This document shows, piece by piece, positions 1 through 5,384 of a DNA stretch of 9,831 nucleotides. Numbering within the stretch: position 1 is the stretch's first letter; each line of letters begins with the position of its first letter. The DNA is from JAGQTE01 sp964648005. Lineage in GTDB: Bacteria > Actinomycetota > Acidimicrobiia > Acidimicrobiales > Acidimicrobilacustridaceae. The notes beneath the pieces are model-generated. The model saw nothing but the letters and a program-made list of their open reading frames with translations. It had not been told where the DNA came from and did no database searches. Location of the stretch: assembly GCA_964648005.1 (NCBI GenBank), contig CAZYKR010000164.1, forward strand, positions 1-9,831. Direction: 5' to 3'. A program made the position numbers and the translations under genes.

Positions 1-1
1 C

Positions 2-28
2 ACCGAGATGATTCAAGACGCCGCTTGA
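2..28 (+). CDS. Possible 3' end of an upstream gene (partial)
   Basis: Reading from base 2 gives ACC GAG ATG ATT CAA GAC GCC GCT TGA, a plausible C-terminal tail TEMIQDAA followed by a stop at 26-28. Only eight residues are visible, so the product cannot be identified. The gene would end 58 bases before the haem fusion gene on the same strand. A haem-pathway gene upstream would make sense but nothing here shows it. The reading frame could also be chance, since any short open stretch can look like this. Confidence 0.3.
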   Translation, partial: TEMIQDAA

Positions 29-30
29 CA
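25..30 (+). promoter_or_regulatory. Possible -35 element (TTGACA)
   Basis: TTGACA is an exact match to the sigma-70 -35 consensus and lies 56 bases before the haem fusion start. No convincing -10 hexamer lies 16-18 bases downstream (the sequence there is GTCTGA or similar), and the element overlaps the putative upstream stop codon. It is therefore only a weak promoter candidate. Confidence 0.2.
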
Positions 31-74
31 CCTACCACCCCTGGGATGTCTGAGCCGGTACACGCCGAGCGCGC

Positions 75-80
75 GATCAT
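75..80 (+). promoter_or_regulatory. Possible -10 hexamer for a leaderless haem-fusion mRNA
   Basis: GATCAT fits the minimal NANNNT pattern of actinobacterial -10 elements. It ends 6 bases before the ATG at 87, so a transcript would begin at or very near the start codon. No Shine-Dalgarno sequence precedes this ATG. The match is minimal and the call rests on the same arrangement at three other genes in the window. Confidence 0.25.
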
Positions 81-86
81 GCGGCC

Positions 87-2516
87 ATGTCAGCCGCCGG
101 CGCACTCGTCATGGCCTACGGGTCGCCCGCCACGCTCGACGACCTCGAGGCGTACTACACCCACATCCGCCGCGGCCGTCCACCCAGCGACGAGCAGCTC
201 GCCGAGCTGCGGGACCGCTACGAAGCCATCGGCGGCGTCACGACGCTCACCGAACGCACCGCGGCGCAGCGAGACGCCATCGCCGCCGCGCTCGACGAGC
301 GGCGGGGCCCCGGTGCCTTCCCGGTCGCCGCCGGCAACAAGCACGCAGCACCCTTCATCGAGGACGGCGTCGCAGCGCTCGTCGACGCAGGGGTGCGCAC
401 GATCGTCGGGCTGGTCCTCGCACCGCACTTCTCCGCGGGAAGCGTCGGCGAGTACCACCGCCGAGCCCGCACCGCCGCCGAGGCCGCCGGGGTGGCCTAC
501 CAGGGCATCGACAGCTGGCACCTCGACAACGCCTTGGTGACGTTCCACGCCGACGCGCTCGAGCGCGCCCGCGCCCAGGTGCCCGACGCTCACAAGGTCC
601 TGTTCACCGCGCACTCGCTCCCCGAGCGGGTCCTCGTGGACGACCCGTACCCCGACCAGCTGCGCGCCAGCGCCGAGGCCATCGCCGCGCGCGTCGGGCT
701 CGGCCGCTGGGGGGACTGGTCCGTGTGCTGGCAGTCGGCCGGGCGCACCCCGGAGCCCTGGCGCGGCCCCGACGTGCTCGACGTCATCCGCGAACTCGCC
801 GCCACCGGGCGCGCCGACGGGGTGGTCGTGGCGCCGATCGGCTTCACCTCCGACCACCTCGAGCTGCGCTACGACCTCGACATCGACGCCGCCCGCGTCG
901 CCGACGAGGTCGGGCTGGCCTTCGCCCGCACGGACGCCGTCAACGACGACGCGGCGGTCATGGCATCGCTCGCCGAACGCATCCTGGCCGAGCTCGATGC
1001 CGGGTCGCTCGACGACGACGACAACGACGACGTCGACGAGGACGCGCACAGCGCCGCCCCGGCCGCACCGCCCAGCTGCGGGCGCGTCGTCATCGTCGGC
1101 GGCGGCATCAGCGGACTCGCCGCTGCCCGGGCGGTGCTCGTCGCCGCCCCCGGCTCGGACGTGGTCCTGCTCGAGGCCGCCGAGCGCGTCGGCGGCAAGA
1201 TCGCCACGACCCCGTTCGCCGACCGTCCCGTCGACTGCGGGGCCGATGCCTTCTTGGCCCGCGTCCCCGCTGCCGTCGAGCTCTGCCGCGACCTCGGGCT
1301 CGAGGCGGCGCTCACGTCGCCGGCGACGAGCACGGCGTACCTGTGGGTCGACGGCGCGCTGCGCCCCTTCCCGACGGGCACGGTGCTCGGCATCCCCACG
1401 GACCTCGACGCCCTCGCCGAGACCGGCATCCTCTCGGACGACGGCCTCGCACGCGTCCGGGCCGAGGCCGATCTGGAGCCCGAGCCCTGGCCACCCGACG
1501 GCGCCGACGACGAGTCGGTCGGGGCGCTCGTCCGACGCCGACTCGGCGACGAGGTGCTCGACCGGCTGGTCGGCCCGCTGCTCGGCGGCGTCAACTGCGG
1601 CAGCGCCGACGAGCTCAGCGTCCTCGCCGGAGCACCGCAGTTCGCCGAGGCCATGCGCACCTCGGGCAGCCTCGTCACCGGCCTGCGCGCCCAGCGCGAG
1701 ACGGCGGCACGCGCCAGCGACGGCACGGACCTACCGCCGGTGTTCTACGGCTTGCGCACCGGCACCCAGACGCTGACCGACGCATTGGCCGCCGACATCG
1801 CCGGGCGCGGAGGCGACATCCGCACCGGGCACGCCGCCACCGGGGTGGAGGTCACCTGGACCCCCGGACGCCAGACCCCGCTGTTCCGCGTCCGCGTCGA
1901 CGACGGCGCCGGCGGCGCGACCGTGCACGCCGACAGTGTCGTGCTGGCAACGCCCGACCCGATCTCGGCACGGCTCATCTCGGCGTTCGCTCCTGAGGCG
2001 GCGGCGCAACTCGCGGCGGTCGACTACGCCAGCGCCGTGCTAGTCACCTTGGCGGTGCCACGCGCCGGGATCGACCACCCGCTCGACGGCAGTGGCTTCC
2101 TGGTGGCACCGGATGCCGGCCTGCTCCTGACCGCGTGCTCGTGGGCGTCGAGCAAGTGGGCGCACCTCGACGGCGACGACGATCTCGTCATCCTGCGCGC
2201 CTCGGCCGGGCGCACCACCGACGGCCGCGCCCTCGAGCTCGACGACGATGACCTCGTCGACGCGCTGCTCGTCGATCTCGGCACCACGATGGGATTGCGG
2301 GCAGCGCCGGTCGAGGTGCGCGTGACGCGCTGGCCCGCGGCGCTGCCCCAGTTCCGCCCCGGGCACCAGGCGCGCATGGAGGCGCTGCAGGAGCGCCTCG
2401 CCACCGCCTACCCCGGCCTGCACGTGATCGGTGCCGGCGTCGGCGGTCTCGGCATCCCCGCCTGCATCACGCAGGGCAACGCGATCGCAACACAGCTGCG
2501 TCGTGTGACGGGGTGA
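87..2516 (+). CDS. Fused coproporphyrin ferrochelatase - coproporphyrinogen III oxidase (CpfC-CgoX)
   Basis: An 809-residue bifunctional haem enzyme. Residues 1-302 are a ferrochelatase of the CpfC/HemH family, which inserts Fe2+ into coproporphyrin III. Visible motifs are MAYGSP (Tyr11, the position of the Bacillus axial-ligand Tyr13), YTHIRRGR, RYEAIGG, the catalytic His176 in TAHSLPE and Glu259 in TSDHLELRYD. Residues 303-331 form an Asp-rich then Ala/Pro linker. Residues 332-809 are a FAD-dependent oxidase (CgoX/HemY), which oxidises coproporphyrinogen III to coproporphyrin III. Its marks are a Rossmann motif VVIVGGGISGL (334-344), Glu363 in LLEAAERVGGK, GADAFL, and a C-terminal GVGGLGIPACITQGN. 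Each half is close to full family length (Bacillus HemH about 310, HemY about 470), so neither looks truncated. The oxidase acts first in the pathway although it is C-terminal. The ferrochelatase half has one cysteine (Cys214), so a [2Fe-2S] cluster is unlikely. I chose ATG 87 because it begins directly at the family N-terminus. No ChdC gene is in view. Confidence 0.93.
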   Translation: MSAAGALVMAYGSPATLDDLEAYYTHIRRGRPPSDEQLAELRDRYEAIGGVTTLTERTAAQRDAIAAALDERRGPGAFPVAAGNKHAAPFIEDGVAALVDAGVRTIVGLVLAPHFSAGSVGEYHRRARTAAEAAGVAYQGIDSWHLDNALVTFHADALERARAQVPDAHKVLFTAHSLPERVLVDDPYPDQLRASAEAIAARVGLGRWGDWSVCWQSAGRTPEPWRGPDVLDVIRELAATGRADGVVVAPIGFTSDHLELRYDLDIDAARVADEVGLAFARTDAVNDDAAVMASLAERILAELDAGSLDDDDNDDVDEDAHSAAPAAPPSCGRVVIVGGGISGLAAARAVLVAAPGSDVVLLEAAERVGGKIATTPFADRPVDCGADAFLARVPAAVELCRDLGLEAALTSPATSTAYLWVDGALRPFPTGTVLGIPTDLDALAETGILSDDGLARVRAEADLEPEPWPPDGADDESVGALVRRRLGDEVLDRLVGPLLGGVNCGSADELSVLAGAPQFAEAMRTSGSLVTGLRAQRETAARASDGTDLPPVFYGLRTGTQTLTDALAADIAGRGGDIRTGHAATGVEVTWTPGRQTPLFRVRVDDGAGGATVHADSVVLATPDPISARLISAFAPEAAAQLAAVDYASAVLVTLAVPRAGIDHPLDGSGFLVAPDAGLLLTACSWASSKWAHLDGDDDLVILRASAGRTTDGRALELDDDDLVDALLVDLGTTMGLRAAPVEVRVTRWPAALPQFRPGHQARMEALQERLATAYPGLHVIGAGVGGLGIPACITQGNAIATQLRRVTG
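1011..1043 (+). repeat. GAC-rich low-complexity tract encoding the interdomain linker
   Basis: A near-perfect GAC triplet run (four GAC codons, one AAC, two GAC, then GTC GAC GAG GAC) encodes Asp309-Asp319 between the two haem enzyme domains. It lies wholly within the reading frame and is best read as an acidic flexible linker. Triplet tracts of this kind can change length by slippage without breaking the frame, so linker length may vary among relatives. Confidence 0.8.
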
Positions 2517-2545
2517 TTGCATTTCCCGACCAGGGCTGCAAAGAT
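2517..2545 (+). promoter_or_regulatory. Putative promoter for the M23 peptidase gene
   Basis: TTGCAT (2517-2522), a 17-base spacer and AAAGAT (2540-2545) form a weak -35/-10 pair in the short gap after the haem fusion stop. The expected transcription start is around 2552, only a few bases before the ATG at 2555. That would give a leaderless or nearly leaderless mRNA, in keeping with the absence of a ribosome binding site. The -35 matches the consensus at only three positions. Confidence 0.3.
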
Positions 2546-2554
2546 CCCGTAACA

Positions 2555-3835
2555 ATGCGTCGGGAAGCGCTGCTCAGCAGCCCTCGCAGGTCGGGTCAGC
2601 GGAGGACCCTCGCCGCCGTGGCGGCAGCTGCGCTGACCCTGATCGCTTTTCTGCCTGCCTCAGCGCAGGAGACCGCCAGCGACCCCCGGTCCCGCCGTGA
2701 GGAGATCCAGCGGGAGAAGGCGCAGGTGGCCGCCGAGCTCGACGTGCTCCAGGCGTCCGACGCCGAGCTCGAGGAGGCCTACCGCACCCTCACCGAGAAG
2801 GTCCGCCAGCAGGAGTCCCGGGTCGCCGACGCCCAGCGCGAGGTCGACGAGGCACAGCGGATCGCCGACCAGCTCACCGCCGAGGCAGACGAGACGCAGC
2901 GCCAGGTCGACGGCCTCAAGGCCCGGGTCCGTGACCGGGCGATCTCTGCGTACGTGAACCCGAGCGGCGACGTGGACGTCACCGACGTCCTGCTGCGCGA
3001 CGACGACCTCAACGAGGCCGAGCGTCGCAAGGCCATCGTCGACCAGCTCGCCGCCGGCGACCTCGACAGCGTGGACGAGTACCGCGCCGCCAAGGACCGC
3101 CTGGCCCGGCAGCGCGCCGCCGCCGATGCCGCTGCGGCCCAGGCCACCGCCAAGCGCGACGAGCTGGGCGCCGAGTTGACCACGCTCCAGGCCGATCAGG
3201 CCGAGAAGGAGTCGGCCAAGGCCGAGCTCGAGGCCCGCATCGCCAACTTCCAGTCGCACGCCGCAGGCCTCAACGCCGAAGAGGCCAACATCGAGGCGCT
3301 GATCCGAGCGCTCGAGGCACCGCCGGCTCCCGCGGCCAGCGCGCCTGCCGCCGCTGACCAGGCAACAACGGGCTCGACGGCGTCCAATGGCGGCGGCAAC
3401 GGCTCGACGGCCACCACCACGGGCGGCGGGTCGACCCCGAGCACCACGCCGTCCAGCCCGCCCCCGGTCGCCGGTGGCTTCGGTTGGCCCTGTGGTGGCG
3501 GCATCAACTCGCCGTACGGCTCGCGCTGGGGCGGGTTCCACAGCGGCATCGACATCGGCTGCGCCAACGGTGCCGCCGTCGGCGCCTCCAAGGGCGGCAC
3601 GGTCATCTTCGTCGGCTTCAACGGCGGCTACGGCAACCTCGTGCTCGTCGACCACGGCGGCGGCGTCGTCACCGCCTACGCCCACCTGAGCTCGTTCGGG
3701 GTCTCGACCGGTCAGTCGGTCGGCGGCGGCAGCTACCTCGGCAACGTCGGCTGCACCGGCAGCTGCACCGGGCCGCACCTGCACTTCGAGGTCCGGGTCA
3801 ACGGGTCCACCGTCGACCCGATGTCGTACCTCTGA
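2555..3835 (+). CDS. Secreted coiled-coil M23 murein endopeptidase (EnvC/NlpD/PcsB-like architecture)
   Basis: A 426-residue exported zinc peptidase expected to cut peptide cross-links in peptidoglycan. Residues 1-17 are basic, 18-37 hydrophobic, with a likely signal peptidase site after ASA37. Residues about 43-130 and 175-252 are charged heptad-rich coiled coil, flanking a short segment (AISAYVNPSG, about 129-165) typical of hydrolases controlled by FtsEX. A Ser/Thr/Gly/Pro linker covers about 255-305. The C-terminal LytM domain (about 308-426) keeps every metal and catalytic residue: His329 and Asp333 in FHSGID, His377 in AYAHL, and His408/His410 in GPHLHFEV. It should thus be an active enzyme, not an EnvC-type activator that has lost its zinc site. 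Four cysteines (313, 336, 400, 404) in the exported domain could form disulfides. ATG 2555 is preferred because it gives a normal signal peptide. A GTG at 2513, overlapping the haem stop as GTGA, would add 14 residues. No ftsEX gene is in the window. Confidence 0.9.
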   Translation: MRREALLSSPRRSGQRRTLAAVAAAALTLIAFLPASAQETASDPRSRREEIQREKAQVAAELDVLQASDAELEEAYRTLTEKVRQQESRVADAQREVDEAQRIADQLTAEADETQRQVDGLKARVRDRAISAYVNPSGDVDVTDVLLRDDDLNEAERRKAIVDQLAAGDLDSVDEYRAAKDRLARQRAAADAAAAQATAKRDELGAELTTLQADQAEKESAKAELEARIANFQSHAAGLNAEEANIEALIRALEAPPAPAASAPAAADQATTGSTASNGGGNGSTATTTGGGSTPSTTPSSPPPVAGGFGWPCGGGINSPYGSRWGGFHSGIDIGCANGAAVGASKGGTVIFVGFNGGYGNLVLVDHGGGVVTAYAHLSSFGVSTGQSVGGGSYLGNVGCTGSCTGPHLHFEVRVNGSTVDPMSYL

Positions 3836-3848
3836 GCACCGCCGGCTC

Positions 3849-3863
3849 CGCCCGCAGGGGGCG
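3849..3863 (+). other. Small hairpin covering the hydrolase ribosome binding site
   Basis: CGCCC (3849-3853) pairs with GGGCG (3859-3863) around a 5-base loop, and the 3' arm takes in most of the AGGGGG ribosome binding site of the next gene. It could damp translation or make it depend on ribosomes finishing the M23 gene just upstream. Five-base GC stems are common in DNA of this composition, so this is tentative. Confidence 0.25.
3856..3861 (+). promoter_or_regulatory. Ribosome binding site deciding the GTG 3868 start
   Basis: AGGGGG lies 6 bases before GTG 3868 and is the only Shine-Dalgarno-like sequence near the hydrolase start. No ATG, GTG or TTG lies between 3836 and 3868 in this frame, so it supports GTG 3868 over a CTG at 3832. 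Confidence 0.5.
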
Positions 3864-3867
3864 CGTC

Positions 3868-4452
3868 GTGGCGCTGCACGGCTTCGAGGACGACCCCGAA
3901 CGCCTGGCCACCCCGCTGCGGCAGCTGATCGCCGACGCCGGGCTGGCCGAGCGTTGGCAGGTCATCGCCCCACGCGGTCCCGCCGAGGCGCCCGCAGGTC
4001 CGTCCTGGTTCCGTGCGGATGGCACCGCCGACGCCGACGTCGTCACGGCGGCCGTGGCGGCGGTGCACGAGGTCGCTGCCGGGCTCGACGCCGACGGTGC
4101 GGCGCCCGACGGTCCCCTGGTGCTCGTCGGCTTCAGCCAGGGTGGCGCACTGGCACTGGCCGTCGCCCACGGACCGGCCGGGGCCGCGACCTCTGCGCTG
4201 ATCGGCGTGTGCTGCTGCGGCGGGTTCCTGCTCGGCCCCGACGACGCCACCTACGACTGGGAGGGCGAGCCGACGCCGACCCTGCTCGTCCACGGCGCCG
4301 ATGACGACGTCGTCGACCCCCAGCAAGCCCGCGCCGGTGCCCGGGCCCTGGAACGGCGAGGCATCCCGGTCGAGCACCTCGAGGTGGCGACCGGACACCA
4401 GGTCGATGCCGTCCTGCTGGCCCCGGTCGTCGCCTGGCTCGCCGGCCGCTGA
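3868..4452 (+). CDS. Alpha/beta hydrolase, phospholipase/carboxylesterase family
   Basis: A 194-residue cytoplasmic serine hydrolase of the acyl-protein-thioesterase-like carboxylesterase family (usually about 200-220 residues). The N-terminal oxyanion region is ALHGFEDD. The nucleophile is Ser90 in the elbow GFSQGG, the acid is probably Asp146 in VHGADDDVV, and the base is His177 in ATGHQVD, all in the correct order and spacing. The substrate cannot be told; small acyl esters or thioesters are usual for the family. The in-frame sequence continues open upstream as GRVV, which would complete the first strand, so the true start may be the CTG at 3832, which overlaps the M23 stop. GTG 3868 is chosen for its ribosome binding site. 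It lies 32 bases after the M23 gene on the same strand, so co-transcription is likely. A run of three cysteines (115-117) follows strand VLIG-V and is unusual. Confidence 0.85.
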   Translation: MALHGFEDDPERLATPLRQLIADAGLAERWQVIAPRGPAEAPAGPSWFRADGTADADVVTAAVAAVHEVAAGLDADGAAPDGPLVLVGFSQGGALALAVAHGPAGAATSALIGVCCCGGFLLGPDDATYDWEGEPTPTLLVHGADDDVVDPQQARAGARALERRGIPVEHLEVATGHQVDAVLLAPVVAWLAGR

Positions 4453-4458
4453 GCGGCC
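4444..4458 (+). terminator. GC hairpin centred on the hydrolase stop codon
   Basis: GGCCGC (4444-4449) and GCGGCC (4453-4458) form a perfect 6-base stem with the TGA stop codon as its loop. There is no T-tract, so it is not a classical intrinsic terminator. Actinobacterial terminators often lack a T-tract, and the next gene seems to have its own promoter at 4486, so a terminator or pausing role is possible. Confidence 0.3.
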
Positions 4459-4485
4459 CGCGGGGCGTACCGACGGACTCGCCGG

Positions 4486-4491
4486 TACCCT
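4486..4491 (+). promoter_or_regulatory. Putative -10 element for a leaderless sortase mRNA
   Basis: TACCCT matches the TANNNT -10 consensus and ends 8 bases before GTG 4500. No Shine-Dalgarno sequence lies between. This spacing is that of leaderless actinobacterial transcripts, and it supports GTG 4500 as the start. No clear -35 is seen. Confidence 0.45.
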
Positions 4492-4499
4492 CGCCTGCG

Positions 4500-5303
4500 G
4501 TGATCGACGACGGCTCGGGCCCGACGGCGGACGCGGCGGCGGCCGCTCACGCCACCCGCTCCGGCCGCGCCCGATGGCGGGTGGCGGCGGCGACCGTCGT
4601 CGTCCTGGCGGCACTCGCCGGCTGGGTGCTCGGCGCACCCGGCGACGACACGACGTTGGCCGCCCAGCTCGGCCGCTACGGCGACGCCCTGGTGCGCGTG
4701 CCGGAGGCTCCCCCGCCCGAGCCCTCGACGACCTCCACCACGGCTGCGCCGAGCGCCCCAGCGCTCCAGGTCGAGGTCGAGGTCGAGACCATCGCTCCCG
4801 GTACCCCGGTCGGCACGTTGTCGATCCCGAAGCTCGGGGTGACCGTGCCGATGCTCGAAGGGATCGACCTGTGGGTGATCGACCAGGGATCCGGACACTG
4901 GCCGGGCACCCCGATGCCGGGCCAGCGCGGCAACCTCGTGGTCGGCGGGCACCGGACGCTGTACCAACGCCCGTTCCACGACCTCGATCAGCTCGTCGAG
5001 GGCGATCTGGTGGTGATGACCGACACCGCCGGCGCCACCTGGACCTATCGGGTGCGCGGCATCGTCATCGTCCCGGCTTCGGCGGTCGGCATCGTCAACC
5101 AGTCCGAGGCGCACACCGCCACCCTCTTCGCCTGCCATCCGAAGGGCTCGGCGACGCACCGCATCGTGGCCAAGCTCCAGTTGCTCGACGACGCCGGCCA
5201 GCCCGTCGACGCACCTGCGTCGCTCCCGCCGCTCGACCTCGGCACCCGCCCCGGCGATGACGTCGTCCATCTGCTGCCCGGCATGGAGGCCCCGCCGGCC
5301 TGA
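4500..5303 (+). CDS. Class E-like sortase
   Basis: A 267-residue membrane-anchored cysteine transpeptidase. Sortases cut a sorting signal near the C-terminus of exported proteins and join them to the cell wall. The N-terminus is cytoplasmic with a basic stretch (20-27), then one membrane segment (about 28-45), then a Pro/Thr/Ala-rich spacer (about 68-88). The sortase barrel follows: GTLSIPKLG (105-113), GSGHWPGT (130-137), His151 in GGHRTLY, Cys212 in FACHPKG and Arg221 in THRIVA, a complete catalytic triad. These sequences resemble the actinobacterial class E group, which favours LAxTG-type signals. No pilin or other protein with a sorting signal is encoded in the window, so it is probably a housekeeping enzyme acting on substrates elsewhere. 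GTG 4500 is supported by the TACCCT element. The gene ends 81 bases before lnt. Confidence 0.9.
   Translation: MIDDGSGPTADAAAAAHATRSGRARWRVAAATVVVLAALAGWVLGAPGDDTTLAAQLGRYGDALVRVPEAPPPEPSTTSTTAAPSAPALQVEVEVETIAPGTPVGTLSIPKLGVTVPMLEGIDLWVIDQGSGHWPGTPMPGQRGNLVVGGHRTLYQRPFHDLDQLVEGDLVVMTDTAGATWTYRVRGIVIVPASAVGIVNQSEAHTATLFACHPKGSATHRIVAKLQLLDDAGQPVDAPASLPPLDLGTRPGDDVVHLLPGMEAPPA
4770..4787 (+). repeat. Three tandem GTCGAG hexamers
   Basis: GTCGAG is repeated three times in perfect tandem inside the sortase gene and encodes VEVEVE (91-96) at the junction between the spacer and the catalytic barrel. Copy-number change would keep the frame and only alter spacer length. It is probably simple coding low complexity. 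Confidence 0.7.
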
Positions 5304-5370
5304 CGCCGTCCCGCGCCGATCGGGCACGACGCCGCGTCCGCCGCGACTGGTGCGCGCCGGCGCCAGCGAT

Positions 5371-5376
5371 GAACAT
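5371..5376 (+). promoter_or_regulatory. Possible -10 hexamer for a leaderless lnt mRNA
   Basis: GAACAT fits NANNNT and ends 8 bases before ATG 5385, with no Shine-Dalgarno sequence in between. Position 17-18 bases further upstream shows no good -35. This is a weak match, listed because the arrangement repeats that before the sortase gene. Confidence 0.25.
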
Positions 5377-5384
5377 GGCCCGCC

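Noticed and set aside
1011..1043. The GAC tract as a CRISPR or regulatory repeat
   Set aside because: It is an in-frame Asp-rich linker with no spacer structure.
90..1049. A minus-strand frame beginning with a long run of valines
   Set aside because: The valines are the complement of the GAC linker tract. The plus strand carries a complete ferrochelatase with catalytic residues.
725..1996. A 423-codon plus-strand frame inside the haem fusion gene
   Set aside because: It is overwhelmingly Arg-rich, which is the usual shifted-frame reading of Asp/Ala/Gly-rich GC-rich genes. It has no motif or ribosome binding site.
2513..2554. GTG 2513 as the start of the M23 peptidase
   Set aside because: It adds 14 residues in front of an otherwise normal signal peptide. 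ATG 2555 also fits the promoter-like elements. It is kept only as an alternative.
2555..5303. A sortase substrate or pilus locus next to the sortase
   Set aside because: No neighbouring protein ends with an LPxTG- or LAxTG-like signal, hydrophobic stretch and basic tail. The M23 protein ends in DPMSYL.
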